Origin: Paraburkholderia franconis
GTDB lineage: Bacteria > Pseudomonadota > Gammaproteobacteria > Burkholderiales > Burkholderiaceae
DNA: 64,000 nt
Direction: 5' to 3'
Assembly (NCBI RefSeq): GCF_009362735.1
Contig: NZ_WHNP01000003.1
Location: forward strand, 1 to 64,000
The notes under the pieces are model-generated. The model ran no database searches. It was not told the DNA's origin and was given only the letters and a program-made list of their open reading frames with translations. Numbering within the stretch: the first letter of the stretch is position 1; each line of letters starts with the position of its first letter. The translations under genes and the position numbers were made by a program. Shown here in pieces: positions 37,733-48,145 of this stretch.

Positions 37733-38818
37733 CTACACGAGCCGCAGATAGATCAGTTCGCGCTTGATGTACGCATAGAAGATCGGCGCGGCGATCACGC
37801 CGGGGATGCCGAACGCCGCCTCCATCACGAGCATCGCGATGAGCAGTTCCCATGCGCGCGCCTCGATCTGTCCGCCGATGATGCGCGCGTTGAGGAAGTA
37901 TTCGAGCTTGTGAATCAGGATCAGGAACACGAGCGCCGTCACAGCCGCCGGAAAGCTCACCGACAGCGCGACTGCGACGATCAGCGTGTTCGAGATCAGA
38001 TTGCCGATCACGGGCAGCAGGCCGACGATGAACGTGATGATGACGAGCGTCTTCGCCATCGGCAGCGGCGCATGGAAGAGCGGCAGCAGCAACAGCAGGA
38101 ATATGCCCGTGAACACCGTGTTGATCGCGGAGATCTTCATCTGCGCGAACACGATGCGGCGGAACGCATCGGCGAAACGGCTGACGCGCGTGATGAACGC
38201 CGTCGACAGCGGCAGCCGGTGAATGTGCTTCTGCGCGCCGACCGCGACGATCGCGCCGATGATCATGCCGATCAGCACATGCGTGAAGATGCGCGCCGCG
38301 TTCTTGCCGCCTTGAGAGAGCGTGCTCGCATGCGTCTGCATCAGCACGGCGGCCTTTTCCTTCATCTGCTCGGTGGAAACGGGCAGGTTCTGCGCGATGA
38401 ACTGCGGCAGGCGGCCACGCGCCTGGTCGATCAGCGACATCGCCTGGTCGAGCAGCTTCTGGACGCTCGGCACGTCGCTCTCGAAGTGCTCGATGATGGC
38501 GACGGTGAAGCCCGTCAGCACGCCGACGATCACAGCGGACAGGATCACCACGGCGAACCAGCGCGCGCGGTAGCTCGACATGTGTTTTTCGATGCGCGGC
38601 GCGAGCATATGGACGAGCTGAAACACGAGCATGCCGGCGAGCAGCGCGCCCAGCAGCCTCAGTTCGAGCACCGCCCACATCGCGAGCAGCGCCACGACAT
38701 AGCTGCCGATTTCGACCGCCGACAGTTTCGGCAGGCTCATGTCGCTGGTCAGCCTGACCGGGCGAGGGCGCAGATCCTGCACCTGCCCGTCGTCGCGGGC
38801 CGGATTACGCTTGGCCAT
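37733..38818 (-). CDS. AI-2E family (PerM/TqsA-like) membrane protein
   Basis: This 361-residue inner-membrane protein has about eight helices: paired N-terminal ones (SYVVALLAMWAVLELRLLGALLAG), a soluble middle segment (about 105-165) and a C-terminal block with TFIVGLLPVIGNLISNTLIV and GGQIEARAWELLIAMLVMEAAFGIPGVIAAP. Family members export AI-2 or act as Na+/H+ antiporters, so the substrate is open. It sits 21 bases downstream of uvrA on the same strand and may be read from the uvrA promoter. Confidence 0.88.
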   Translation of the reverse strand: MAKRNPARDDGQVQDLRPRPVRLTSDMSLPKLSAVEIGSYVVALLAMWAVLELRLLGALLAGMLVFQLVHMLAPRIEKHMSSYRARWFAVVILSAVIVGVLTGFTVAIIEHFESDVPSVQKLLDQAMSLIDQARGRLPQFIAQNLPVSTEQMKEKAAVLMQTHASTLSQGGKNAARIFTHVLIGMIIGAIVAVGAQKHIHRLPLSTAFITRVSRFADAFRRIVFAQMKISAINTVFTGIFLLLLLPLFHAPLPMAKTLVIITFIVGLLPVIGNLISNTLIVAVALSVSFPAAVTALVFLILIHKLEYFLNARIIGGQIEARAWELLIAMLVMEAAFGIPGVIAAPIFYAYIKRELIYLRLV

Positions 38819-38839
38819 GGCTTTCTATCGTCTCCAACC

Positions 38840-41800
38840 TCAGGTTTTTACGCTCGGCTTGCCGGCTTTTGCTGTCGCTTTCGCCGTTCCTGCCGCTGGC
38901 TTCGCCGTCGATTTCGAAGCCCGTTTCGGTGCGTCGGCGGCGACGGCCTTCTTTGCCCTCGCCGGTTTTACGGCTGTTTTTGCGGATTCTGCAGCGGTGT
39001 TGTTCCCGATTGCCTCGGCTTCGCCGGTTTCATCGTCGGACTGTTCGCCTGATTCCGCGTCCGCCCGTTCAACCGATCCGGCCTGTGCTTCCGATGCCGA
39101 TACGCCGTTTACGGCGCCGCGCAGCAACAGCGGCGCGAGATACCGGCCGGTAAAACTTGCCTTCGACTTCGCGATCTGCTCCGGCGTGCCCTGCGCGATG
39201 ATCTGACCGCCGCCCGCGCCGCCTTCAGGACCGAGATCGATCACCCAGTCGGCTGTTTTTATCACATCGAGATTATGCTCGATGATGACAACCGTATTTC
39301 CTTGATCACGCAACCGATGGATCACTTCGAGCAGCAGCGCGATATCGTGGAAATGGAGGCCCGTGGTAGGTTCGTCGAGGATGTAAAGTGTGCGACCCGT
39401 ATCGCGCTTGCTCAGTTCCAGCGAGAGCTTGACGCGCTGCGCCTCTCCGCCCGACAGCGTGGTCGCCGACTGGCCGAGGCGGATATAGCCGAGGCCGACG
39501 TCGAGCAGCGTCTTCAGCTTGCGCGCGACGACGGGCACCGCGCGGAAGAATTCGTGCGCGTGCTCGACGGTCATCTCCAGCACTTCGCTGATGTTCTTGC
39601 CCTTGTACTGGATGTCGAGCGTCTCGCGGTTGTAGCGCTTGCCGTGACACACGTCGCACGGCACGTACACGTCGGGCAGGAAATGCATCTCGACCTTCAG
39701 CACGCCGTCGCCCTGACATGACTCGCAGCGTCCGCCCTTTACGTTGAACGAAAAGCGGCCCGGATCGTAGCCGCGTTCCTTCGCGGCAGGCACGCCCGCG
39801 AACAGTTCGCGGATCGGCGTGAAGACGCCCGTGTACGTCGCGGGATTCGAGCGCGGCGTGCGGCCGATCGGCGACTGGTCGACGTTGATGACCTTGTCGA
39901 AATGCTCGAGGCCTTCGATCGCCTCGAACGGCGACGGCTCCGTCGACGAGCCGTACAGGTGTTGCGCGACGGCGTGATAGAGCGTGTCGTTGATGAGCGT
40001 CGACTTGCCCGAGCCCGACACGCCCGTCACGCACGTCAGGAGACCGACGGGCAGATCGAGCGTCACGCGCTTCAGGTTGTTGCCGTAAGCCTCGACGATG
40101 CGCAGATGGCGCTCGTCAGGCTGCTTGCGGTCATCGGGGAATTCGATGCGGCGCGTGCCCGCGAGATACTGGCCCGTCATCGAAGCCGGGTCCGCCTGCA
40201 CGTCGACGGGCGTGCCTTCCGCGATCACCATGCCGCCATGCTCGCCCGCGCCCGGTCCCATGTCGACGACATAGTCGGCCATCCGGATCATGTCCTCGTC
40301 GTGCTCGACGACGATTACCGAGTTGCCGAGATCGCGCAGATGCTTGAGCGTCGAAATGAGGCGGTCGTTGTCGCGCTGATGCAGGCCGATCGACGGCTCG
40401 TCGAGTACGTACATCACGCCCGTCAGCCCCGAGCCGATCTGCGATGCGAGCCGGATGCGCTGCGCCTCGCCGCCCGACAGCGTTTCGGCGCTGCGCTCCA
40501 GCGACAGATAATCGAGCCCGACGTTGTTCAGGAACATCAGGCGCGCGACGATTTCCTTGATGACCTTGTCGGCGATTTCGCGCTTTGCGCCTTCGAGCCG
40601 CAGCGTCTGGAAATAGCCGAGCGAGTCGCGCAGCGGCCAGCCGCTCACTTCGTAGATCGCGCGCGCATCGCCGTCCGCGCCGATGCGCACGAAACGCGCT
40701 TCGCGCCGCAGACGCGTGCCCTCGCACGACGGGCACGCCTGGTTGTTCTGATACTTCGCGAGCTCTTCGCGCACCGCGACGGAATCCGTCTCGCGATAAC
40801 GCCGCTCCAGATTCGGAATGATCCCTTCGAACACGTGCTCGCGCACCGAAGTGCGCCCGCGCTCGTTGATGTACGAGAACGGCACGGTCTGCTTGCCGGA
40901 GCCGTACAGCAGAATCTGGCGCACCTTTTCCGGCAGGTCTTCGAACGCGGTATCGATGTCGAATTCGTAGAACGCCGCGAGGCTTTGCAGCATCTGGAAG
41001 TAGAACTGGTTGCGCCGGTCCCAGCCCTTCACGGCACCCGCCGCCAGCGACAGCGACGGATGCGCGACCACCCGCTTCGGATCGAAGAAGGTGATCTGGC
41101 CGAGGCCGTCGCATTCCGGGCACGCGCCCATCGGGTTGTTGAACGAGAAGAGGCGCGGCTCAAGTTCCTGCAGCGAGTACGAGCAGATCGGGCACGCGAA
41201 CTTCGAGCTGAAAAGATGCTCCTTGTCCGTGTCCATTTCGAGCGCGATCGCGCGGCCGTCGGCGAGTCGCAGCGCCGTTTCGAAGGATTCGGCGAGACGC
41301 TGCTTCGCGTCGGGGCGCACCTTCAGACGGTCGACGACCACGTCGATCGTGTGCTTGTCGTTCTTCTTGAGTTGCGGCAGCGAGTCGACTTCGTAGATCT
41401 TCGCGGCGCCCTCGTTCGCGGTGCCGCCGCCCGAGCGCACGCGAAAGCGGATGAAGCCCTGCGCCTGCATGTCTTCGAACAGCTCGGTGTGCTCGCCCTT
41501 GCGATTCGCGACGACGGGCGCGAGGATCATCAGTTTCGTGTCTTCGGGCAGCGCGAGCGCGGCGTCCACCATCTGCGAGACGCTTTGCGCCTCGAGCGGA
41601 ATTTCGTGGTCCGGGCAGTAAGGCGTGCCGACACGTGCGTAAAGAAGCCGCAGGTAGTCGTGGATTTCTGTGACGGTGCCGACCGTCGAGCGCGGGTTGT
41701 GCGACGTCGCTTTCTGCTCGATCGAAATGGCAGGCGACAGGCCCTCGATCAGATCGACGTCGGGCTTTTCCATCAGTTGCAGGAATTGGCGGGCGTACGC

Positions 41801-41974
41801 GGACAGGCTCTCCACATAACGGCGCTGGCCTTCGGCGTAGAGCGTGTCGAAGGCCAGCGACGATTTGCCCGAGCCGGACAGGCCGGTAATCACGACCAGC
41901 TTGTGACGCGGCAAGTCGAGATTGACGTTCTTCAGGTTGTGGGTCCGAGCCCCACGGATACGGATTTGTTCCAT
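38840..41974 (-). CDS. uvrA: UvrABC system protein A, with long Lys/Ala-rich tail
   Basis: This 1044-residue damage-recognition ATPase of nucleotide excision repair contains two ABC cassettes: Walker A motifs GLSGSGKSS (N-terminal) and GVSGSGKST (C-terminal), with two LSGGEAQR signatures. The zinc ligands are visible in [10 protein letters not shown]...CPECDG and in the C-terminal CESCQGDG...[10 protein letters not shown]. The canonical protein ends around residue 957 ([13 protein letters not shown]). The remaining about 87 residues are acidic, then Ala/Lys/Pro-rich ([15 protein letters not shown]), like a histone H1 tail. No LexA-type box was found upstream. It is divergent from an MFS gene. 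Confidence 0.97.
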   Translation of the reverse strand: MEQIRIRGARTHNLKNVNLDLPRHKLVVITGLSGSGKSSLAFDTLYAEGQRRYVESLSAYARQFLQLMEKPDVDLIEGLSPAISIEQKATSHNPRSTVGTVTEIHDYLRLLYARVGTPYCPDHEIPLEAQSVSQMVDAALALPEDTKLMILAPVVANRKGEHTELFEDMQAQGFIRFRVRSGGGTANEGAAKIYEVDSLPQLKKNDKHTIDVVVDRLKVRPDAKQRLAESFETALRLADGRAIALEMDTDKEHLFSSKFACPICSYSLQELEPRLFSFNNPMGACPECDGLGQITFFDPKRVVAHPSLSLAAGAVKGWDRRNQFYFQMLQSLAAFYEFDIDTAFEDLPEKVRQILLYGSGKQTVPFSYINERGRTSVREHVFEGIIPNLERRYRETDSVAVREELAKYQNNQACPSCEGTRLRREARFVRIGADGDARAIYEVSGWPLRDSLGYFQTLRLEGAKREIADKVIKEIVARLMFLNNVGLDYLSLERSAETLSGGEAQRIRLASQIGSGLTGVMYVLDEPSIGLHQRDNDRLISTLKHLRDLGNSVIVVEHDEDMIRMADYVVDMGPGAGEHGGMVIAEGTPVDVQADPASMTGQYLAGTRRIEFPDDRKQPDERHLRIVEAYGNNLKRVTLDLPVGLLTCVTGVSGSGKSTLINDTLYHAVAQHLYGSSTEPSPFEAIEGLEHFDKVINVDQSPIGRTPRSNPATYTGVFTPIRELFAGVPAAKERGYDPGRFSFNVKGGRCESCQGDGVLKVEMHFLPDVYVPCDVCHGKRYNRETLDIQYKGKNISEVLEMTVEHAHEFFRAVPVVARKLKTLLDVGLGYIRLGQSATTLSGGEAQRVKLSLELSKRDTGRTLYILDEPTTGLHFHDIALLLEVIHRLRDQGNTVVIIEHNLDVIKTADWVIDLGPEGGAGGGQIIAQGTPEQIAKSKASFTGRYLAPLLLRGAVNGVSASEAQAGSVERADAESGEQSDDETGEAEAIGNNTAAESAKTAVKPARAKKAVAADAPKRASKSTAKPAAGTAKATAKAGKPSVKT

Positions 41975-42243
41975 GAACCGGCGGGAAGAGGAGAAGGCTA
42001 AACCTGCTACTATAACGACTTTTCCAGACCGCCGTTACGGCTTCCTGACAGCCCGCAAACGGCGTGCTGACAGATACGAAACCGTCGTTTTTTGCGGTCC
42101 AGCGTCGCGGTGAACTGCTTGTATGTGAGGCGTTTTCCGTCGTCTGCAAGGCAACAGGTGGCCGGCGCGAGCGCTGCACGCGTCAGAAGCTGCGCATGCG
42201 GGCCCACGCGGTTCGCCGTCCGTTCATTCGAATATCGCTCCCG

Positions 42244-43431
42244 ATGTCCAATCCGTCCGCCACCTCTTCACGCATGAGCGCGCATGAACTGCGCGCGACC
42301 GTGTCGCTTGCTGCGATCTTCGCGCTGCGCATGCTGGGTCTCTTCATGATCATGCCTGTCTTCTCGATCTACGCGAAGACGATTCCGGGCGGCGAGAACG
42401 TACTGCTTGTCGGCATTGCGCTCGGGGCGTATGGCGTCACGCAATCGCTGCTCTACATCTTCTACGGCTGGATTTCCGACAAGGTCGGCCGCAAGCCCGT
42501 CATCGCGACGGGCCTGCTGATCTTCGCGCTCGGCAGCTTCGTCGCCGCGTTCGCGCACGACATGACTTGGATCATCGTCGGGCGGGTGATTCAGGGGATG
42601 GGCGCGGTGTCGTCAGCGGTGATCGCGTTCATCGCGGACCTGACGGCCGAAGAGCATCGCACCAAGGCGATGGCGATGGTGGGCGGATCGATCGGCGTGT
42701 CGTTCGCGGTCGCGATCGTCGGCGCGCCGATCGTGTTCCATTGGGTCGGCATGAGCGGCCTGTTCGCGCTCGTCGGCGTGTTCTCGATCCTCGCGATCGG
42801 CGTCGTGCTGTGGGTCGTGCCCGATGCGCCGAAGCCCGTCCACGTGCCCGCGCCATTCCACGAAGTGCTGCACAACCGGGAACTGTTGCGCCTCAATTTC
42901 GGCGTGCTCGTGCTGCACGCGACGCAAACGGCGCTCTTCCTCGTCGTGCCGCGCATTCTCGAAGCGGGCGGTCTTCCCGTCGCGTCGCACTGGAAGATTT
43001 ACCTGCCCGTGATGGGGCTGGCGTTCGTGATGATGGTCCCTGCGATCATCGCCGCCGAAAAGCGCGGCAAGATGAAGGCGGTCCTGCTGGGTGCGATTGG
43101 TCTTATCCTGATCGGCCAGTTACTTCTCGGCGTCGCAGCGCATACCATTATGTCGGTGGCGGCGATCCTGTTTATCTACTTTCTCGGCTTCAATATTCTC
43201 GAAGCATCGCAGCCTTCGCTGGTGTCGAAACTGGCGCCGGGCAACCGCAAGGGCGCAGCGGCGGGCGTCTACAACACCACGCAGTCGATCGGCCTCGCAA
43301 TGGGCGGCGTGATCGGCGGCTGGCTGCTGAAAGTGGATGGACAAAGCGTCGTGTTTTTTGCATGCTCGGGGCTCGTAGCTTGCTGGCTTATAATCGCCGC
43401 GAGCATGAAGCAGCCGCCGCGCAAAGCATAA
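42244..43431 (+). CDS. MFS transporter (YajR-like)
   Basis: This 395-residue transporter has 12 predicted helices. The MFS motif A between helices 2 and 3 is GWISDKVGRKPVI, and RVIQGMGAVSSAVIAFIADLTAEEHRTKAMAM is the helix-4/5 region of drug:H+ antiporters. The start MSNPSATSSRMSAHELRATVSLAAIFALRML fits relatives; upstream frame is not conserved. The substrate is unknown. Its place between uvrA and ssb is a recurring neighbourhood in Burkholderiaceae rather than a functional hint. Confidence 0.9.
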   Translation: MSNPSATSSRMSAHELRATVSLAAIFALRMLGLFMIMPVFSIYAKTIPGGENVLLVGIALGAYGVTQSLLYIFYGWISDKVGRKPVIATGLLIFALGSFVAAFAHDMTWIIVGRVIQGMGAVSSAVIAFIADLTAEEHRTKAMAMVGGSIGVSFAVAIVGAPIVFHWVGMSGLFALVGVFSILAIGVVLWVVPDAPKPVHVPAPFHEVLHNRELLRLNFGVLVLHATQTALFLVVPRILEAGGLPVASHWKIYLPVMGLAFVMMVPAIIAAEKRGKMKAVLLGAIGLILIGQLLLGVAAHTIMSVAAILFIYFLGFNILEASQPSLVSKLAPGNRKGAAAGVYNTTQSIGLAMGGVIGGWLLKVDGQSVVFFACSGLVACWLIIAASMKQPPRKA

Positions 43432-43568
43432 ATCTTTTACGGCACGAATTTAAAGGCGGCGGTCAAACGGGGCGCGGGGGCGCGCTTTCCGGTCATTGAC
43501 TCAGGCGGCCATGGCGTAGAAGGCCATCGGTGCCGCGTCGCCGGAAACGAAATCAACAGGAGAAACTC

Positions 43569-44108
43569 ATGGCATCCGTGAACAAGGTCATTCTCGTCGG
43601 CAATCTCGGCGCCGATCCGGAAGTCCGTTACCTTCCGAGCGGTGACGCAGTGGCGAACATCCGCCTTGCCACGACCGATCGCTACAAGGACAAGCAATCG
43701 GGCGAATTCAAGGAAATGACTGAGTGGCATCGCGTGTCGTTCTTCGGGCGTCTCGCGGAGATCGTGTCGGAGTACCTGAAGAAGGGCTCGTCGGTGTATA
43801 TCGAAGGCCGTATCCGCACGCGCAAGTATCAGGCGCAGGACGGCACCGACCGTTACTCGACGGAAATCGTCGCTGATCAGATGCAGATGCTCGGCGGCCG
43901 CAGCGGTTCGGGCGGCGGCGGTGGCGACGACGGCGGCTATAGCCGTGGCGAGTCGATGGAGCGCGGCGGTGGCGGTGGCCGCATGTCGGGCGGCGGCGGT
44001 GGCGGCCGTGTGTCGGGTGGCGGCAGTGGTGGCGGTGGCGGTCAGAGCCGTCCGAGCGCGCCGGCTGGCGGCGGCTTCGACGAGATGGATGACGATATTC
44101 CGTTCTAG
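43569..44108 (+). CDS. ssb: single-stranded DNA-binding protein
   Basis: This 179-residue SSB has an N-terminal OB fold (residues 1-110: [62 protein letters not shown]). A Gly-rich disordered linker with repeated GGG blocks follows (about 112-165), and then the acidic tip DDDIPF that docks partner proteins. CAGGAGAAACTC precedes ATG 43569. The Gly linker is encoded by GGC-rich repeats that are prone to length change. A strong terminator follows. Confidence 0.97.
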   Translation: MASVNKVILVGNLGADPEVRYLPSGDAVANIRLATTDRYKDKQSGEFKEMTEWHRVSFFGRLAEIVSEYLKKGSSVYIEGRIRTRKYQAQDGTDRYSTEIVADQMQMLGGRSGSGGGGGDDGGYSRGESMERGGGGGRMSGGGGGGRVSGGGSGGGGGQSRPSAPAGGGFDEMDDDIPF

Positions 44109-44166
44109 ACGCGCTCTGCGCAAAAACAGTCCGGCGCAGCGAAACATCGCGCATCGAACGAACAGG

Positions 44167-44198
44167 AAAACACCCCGCCTTCGAGCGGGGTGTTTTTT
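44167..44198 (+). terminator. rho-independent terminator of ssb
   Basis: AAAACACCCCGC and GCGGGGTGTTTT pair perfectly (12 bp, 6-base loop) and end in six T. The A-rich left side also permits use from the minus strand for the SDR gene. Confidence 0.92.
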
Positions 44199-44270
44199 CA
44201 TGCGCGTGCCCGTCGCGACAGTTGCAAGAGCAAGGACAAGGGCAGGATCAACCGAAGTCCAGCCACCGCC

Positions 44271-45014
44271 TCAAGCCACCCCCCCATTCGCCCGCAGAAT
44301 CTGCCCATTGACCCACGCGCTATCCGGCCCTGCCAGAAACGAGACCACGGACGCGATATCCTCCGGCTGTCCCAGGCGTTGCAGCGGCGGCATCTTCGCA
44401 AAGTTCTGGATTTGCTCTTCCGTCTTGCCTTCGAGGAACAGCGCCGTCGCGACGGGCCCCGGCGCGACCGCATTCACGGTGATATCGCGGCCGCGCAGTT
44501 CTTTGGCAAAGACATGCGTGAACGCTTCGACGGCCGCCTTCGTCGCGTTGTAGATCGCGTAGCCCGGCATGTTCAGCGCGAGCGTCGTGCTCGAAAAGTT
44601 GACGATGCGCCCGCCGTTGTTCATCCGCGCCGCCGCTTCACGCAGCGTATTGAAAGTGCCGCGCACGTTGATGTCGAAGGTCTGCGTGTAGAGCGCATCG
44701 CTGGTGTCGGCGAGCGGCAGCGTCTTCATGATGCCCGCGTTGTTGACGAGCACGTCGACCTTGCCCAACTGCTGCTCGGTCGCTTCGAACATGCCGCGCA
44801 CGTCGTCGGCGTTCGACACGTCCGCTTTCACCGCGATCGCGGCCGCGCCTTGCGCCTTCAGTTCCGCGACGAGCGCGTCCGCTTCCTTCGAACTCGCCGC
44901 GTAGTTGACGACGACGGCAAATCCGTCGCTGGCGAGTCGCCGCGCGAGGGCCGCGCCGATGCCGCGCGATGCGCCCGTCACGATAGCCACCTTCGCATTC
45001 TTCACGTTGTTCAC
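44271..45014 (-). CDS. short-chain dehydrogenase/reductase
   Basis: This 247-residue Rossmann-fold oxidoreductase of the classical SDR type has the cofactor motif TGASRGIG, NNAG, the catalytic Ser in NFSSTTLAL and the YNATK (Y-x3-K) pair, and PG after the active site. The Ala-Asp arrangement after strand 2 (NYAASSKEAD) suggests NADP(H). A GTG at 45014 with GAGGAACG eight bases upstream is the likely start. The divergent LysR gene, 137 bases away, probably controls it. The substrate is not indicated. Confidence 0.9.
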   Translation of the reverse strand: MNNVKNAKVAIVTGASRGIGAALARRLASDGFAVVVNYAASSKEADALVAELKAQGAAAIAVKADVSNADDVRGMFEATEQQLGKVDVLVNNAGIMKTLPLADTSDALYTQTFDINVRGTFNTLREAAARMNNGGRIVNFSSTTLALNMPGYAIYNATKAAVEAFTHVFAKELRGRDITVNAVAPGPVATALFLEGKTEEQIQNFAKMPPLQRLGQPEDIASVVSFLAGPDSAWVNGQILRANGGVA

Positions 45015-45151
45015 GATCCCGTTCCTCAAAGTAGTGATTCGGTGAAAAGGATGATCGGATATTTCATGGAAGAGATAATTGGTCGAGACTTGGTATCATC
45101 ATTCCATTCACTTCAACAATACGCTCGCATGAGACTGCGGAGCCAGCCGCC

Positions 45152-46057
45152 ATGGACCGATTTCAGGAAATGCAGGTGTTCGTCCGCATCGCCGAGCGGC
45201 AGAGCTTCACGCGTGCCGCCGACGATCTGCAGATTCCGCGCGCGACCGTCACGAACCTGATGAAGCGGATGGAGCAGCGGCTCGGCGCGCGGCTGCTCGA
45301 GCGGACTACGCGCACCGTGCGCCTCACGCCCGACGGCGAAGCGTACTACCGCCGCTGCGTGCGTCTGCTCGCCGATATGGAAGAGGCCGAAGGCTCGTTC
45401 CGCAATGCGGCGCCGAAGGGACTGTTGCGCGTGAACTTGCAGGGCACGCTCGCGCGGCACTTCATCGTCCCGGCGCTGCCGGAGTTTCTCGGACGCTATC
45501 CGGGGATCGAACTGCATATCGGCGAGGACGACCGGCTCGTCGATCTCGTGCGCGAGGGCGTCGATTGCGTGCTACGAGCGGGCAACCTGCAGGATTCGTC
45601 GATGGTGGGGCGGCGCGTCGCGCGGCTCGAACAGGTAACGCTCGCGAGTCCCGCGTATCTGGAGCGGCACGGACTGCCAGCCGATCTCGCCGCGCTCGCG
45701 ACGCATCGCGCCGTCAACTACATATCGAGCGCGACGGGCAGTGCAATGCCGCTCGAATTCACCGTCGACGAACGTGTGGTCGAGGTGAATCTCGAGGCGA
45801 TCGTGTCGGTGACGGGCGCCGATCTGTACACGGGCGCGGCTGTCGCCGGACTCGGTCTCGTACAGGTGCCGCGTTATCGGGTGCTGAACGAGCTCGCCAC
45901 GGGCGGTCTCATCGTCGTGCTGCCGCAATTTCCGCCGCCGCCGATGCCCGTTACGGTGCTGTATCCGCAAAGCCGCCAGTTGTCGTCGCGCGTGCGCGCG
46001 TTCGCGCAGTGGATGCGCGAGATCTTCGACGCCGCGGGTGGACTCAAGGTCGGTTGA
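45152..46057 (+). CDS. LysR-family transcriptional regulator (divergent to SDR)
   Basis: This 301-residue LTTR has an N-terminal winged HTH (MDRFQEMQVFVRIAERQSFTRAADDLQIPRATVTNLMKRMEQRLG) and a C-terminal effector domain from about residue 90 (GLLRVNLQGTLARHFIVPALPEFLGRYPGIEL). The Arg-rich linker and IPRATVT recognition helix fit the CrgA-like subgroup that commonly sits opposite oxidoreductase genes. The shared promoter region 45015-45151 is AT-richer than its surroundings. The inducer is unknown. Confidence 0.9.
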   Translation: MDRFQEMQVFVRIAERQSFTRAADDLQIPRATVTNLMKRMEQRLGARLLERTTRTVRLTPDGEAYYRRCVRLLADMEEAEGSFRNAAPKGLLRVNLQGTLARHFIVPALPEFLGRYPGIELHIGEDDRLVDLVREGVDCVLRAGNLQDSSMVGRRVARLEQVTLASPAYLERHGLPADLAALATHRAVNYISSATGSAMPLEFTVDERVVEVNLEAIVSVTGADLYTGAAVAGLGLVQVPRYRVLNELATGGLIVVLPQFPPPPMPVTVLYPQSRQLSSRVRAFAQWMREIFDAAGGLKVG

Positions 46058-46141
46058 TCCACGACGCGCCCGGCGTTTCCGGGCGAGATTGCGCGAGATC
46101 AAGCCCGGCGGCCTTCCGACAGAAAGCCTCCCGACAGGCCA

Positions 46142-46168
46142 TAAAGTTTTCGGCAAATCGGCCGTAAC
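46142..46168 (+). promoter_or_regulatory. sigma-28 (FliA)-type promoter of the chemoreceptor
   Basis: TAAAGTTT (46142-46149), an 11-base spacer and GCCGTAAC (46161-46168) match the flagellar sigma-28 consensus TAAAGTTT-N11-GCCGATAA perfectly in the -35 and closely in the -10 element. It lies about 125 bases before the receptor start. Confidence 0.78.
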
Positions 46169-46292
46169 TGGCAGTGTGGTGCATCTGCTTAATGTTCAAT
46201 CGAGTTGCGGACCTTGCCTGGCGGCCTGGGCGCAGCAATCCTGCCACGGGACTCTGGAGATTCCGGTCAGGCGGCCATAGGAGACATGCTTC

Positions 46293-47942
46293 ATGTTGAA
46301 AGGTCTTTCGATTCGTACGTACCTCACGTTGATGATCGTGCTGTTCGGCATCGTATTGCTGATCGGCGCGGCGGCGGGGCTGCTGTCGCTGCGTGCGAGC
46401 AATGCGTCGCTGCAGCGGATGTATACGATCGATACGCCGGCCATCGCGGATCTCGAAGGCAGCGCGGGGCAGCTGCTTCGCCTGCGTCTCTCGCTCGCGA
46501 CGTATTCATCGCTCAACGAACTGAATGATCAGCAAGGCGCAGACGCCGTGCTCAAGCGATTCGATACGTATCTGAAGGTGTCGAACGAACGTCTCGCCAA
46601 TTTCCTTCGTAATGCGAGCAATGATGCCGACGAGCAGCGGCTCATCAAGGAGATGCAGGAAAAGCGCAACACGTTCCTGGCTGAAGGCGTCGAACCTGCA
46701 ATGGCGGCGCTCAAGGCCGGCGACAAGGCGACGTTCCACGAGTTGCAGGGGCACAAGCTGTCGCCGCTTTATAGCGCCTACGAAAAGCCGATGCTGACGC
46801 TCGAAAAGGTGCAACTGGATCACGCCGAAAAGCGCTACCAGGATGCGCAGCAGCTCTTCTATGTCGTCTGCGTCGCTGTTGCGATCGGCATGGCGGGCAC
46901 GCTGATCTTCTCGTGGATCGGACGCGTCGTGATGGTTCGCGCGATCGTGCATCCCGTTGATGCCACTATCGAGCAGTTCCAGCGCATCGCGCACGGCGAC
47001 CTGACGGGCCGCATCGAAAACACCGGCGACAACGAAATGGGCCGCCTCGCCGCGGCGCTGCGCAGGATGCAGGAGTCGCTGATCGCGACCGTGAACACGG
47101 TGCGCCACAGCACCGATTCGATCGACACAGGCGTGAGCGAAATCGCGGCGGGCAATACCAATCTGTCGCAGCGCACGGAAGAGCAGGCGGCCTCGCTGGA
47201 AGAAACGGCAGCGAGCATCGAAGAACTCACGTCGACGGTCAAGCAGACGGCCGACAACGCGAAGCAGGCCAGCTCGCTCGCGCAAGGCGCATCGACGCTC
47301 GCGGCGCAAGGCGGCGAACTCACGCAGCAGGTGATGGGCACGATGCAGCAGATCGTCGACGACTCGCGGCGTATCGCCGATATCGTCGGCGTGATCGAGG
47401 GCATCGCGTTCCAGACGAATATCCTCGCGCTGAACGCCGCCGTCGAAGCCGCGCGCGCAGGCGAACAGGGGCGCGGCTTTGCCGTCGTCGCGAGCGAAGT
47501 CCGTTCGCTTGCGCAACGTAGCGCGGCAGCGGCGAAGGAGATCAAGGGCTTGATCGGCGCGTCGAATGACCGTGTGACTGCAGGTGCCGATCTCGTCCAG
47601 CGTTCGGGTTCGACGATGACGGAAATCGTCGATGCGATTGCGCGCGTCAGCGCGATCATGAGCGAGATCGCCGAAGCGGCAAATGAGCAGAGCACGGGTA
47701 TCGATCAGGTGAACGTCGCCGTCGCGCAGATGGATGAAGTGACGCAGCAGAATGCCGCGCTCGTCGAGCAGGCCGCGGCAGCCACGAGTTCGCTCGAAGA
47801 GCAGGCGCGGCATCTCACGGAGGCCGTCTCTGTGTTCCGCACCGACACCACGCGGGTCGCGTCGCCGCGTGCCGTTGTCCATCGCATGGTCGCGCAGAAG
47901 CCGGATCTGGACGTATCGCTGGAGACGGCCGAAGCCGTCTAG
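46293..47942 (+). CDS. methyl-accepting chemotaxis protein (Tar-like)
   Basis: This 549-residue receptor has transmembrane helix 1 at about 10-32, a periplasmic four-helix ligand domain (33-188, TarH-like) and helix 2 at about 189-212. A HAMP domain ([27 protein letters not shown]) and the cytoplasmic signalling hairpin follow, with the near-invariant tip [42 protein letters not shown]. It has no C-terminal NWETF-type CheR tether (the end is SLETAEAV). TAGGAGACA precedes the start. The sigma-28-type promoter ties it to flagellar expression. Confidence 0.95.
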   Translation: MLKGLSIRTYLTLMIVLFGIVLLIGAAAGLLSLRASNASLQRMYTIDTPAIADLEGSAGQLLRLRLSLATYSSLNELNDQQGADAVLKRFDTYLKVSNERLANFLRNASNDADEQRLIKEMQEKRNTFLAEGVEPAMAALKAGDKATFHELQGHKLSPLYSAYEKPMLTLEKVQLDHAEKRYQDAQQLFYVVCVAVAIGMAGTLIFSWIGRVVMVRAIVHPVDATIEQFQRIAHGDLTGRIENTGDNEMGRLAAALRRMQESLIATVNTVRHSTDSIDTGVSEIAAGNTNLSQRTEEQAASLEETAASIEELTSTVKQTADNAKQASSLAQGASTLAAQGGELTQQVMGTMQQIVDDSRRIADIVGVIEGIAFQTNILALNAAVEAARAGEQGRGFAVVASEVRSLAQRSAAAAKEIKGLIGASNDRVTAGADLVQRSGSTMTEIVDAIARVSAIMSEIAEAANEQSTGIDQVNVAVAQMDEVTQQNAALVEQAAAATSSLEEQARHLTEAVSVFRTDTTRVASPRAVVHRMVAQKPDLDVSLETAEAV

Positions 47943-48062
47943 GCACGTTGGTGACTGGAATCGCGAAGACGTAGCTCACGTCTTTGCATCGCCGATGGAT
48001 GAAGGTGCGTGAAGCAGAGGCGACGCGCCAATAACCCGCGCTTCATCATCGACGCAAAACAG

Positions 48063-48099
48063 AACGGCGGTGCAAGCCTTCAATGCTTGCACCGCCGTT
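48063..48099. terminator. strong terminator hairpin
   Basis: Two perfectly complementary 15-base arms, AACGGCGGTGCAAGC and GCTTGCACCGCCGTT, surround seven bases, followed by TTGTTTTCT. It lies between the convergent chemoreceptor gene and the oxidase operon. Confidence 0.88.
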
Positions 48100-48145
48100 T
48101 GTTTTCTAGCGCAATGCGCGCGGCAGCTTAGGGGCTCTTAAGGCC

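Noticed and set aside
39902..42001. Very long open frame (about 700 codons) on the plus strand opposite uvrA
   Set aside because: Arg/Leu/Val-rich product with no family resemblance, and it is fully antisense to an unmistakable uvrA. GC-rich third positions create such frames.
41975..42243. Possible LexA (SOS) box upstream of uvrA
   Set aside because: CTGACAG occurs twice here, but no CTGT-N8-ACAG palindrome is present, so SOS control cannot be claimed.
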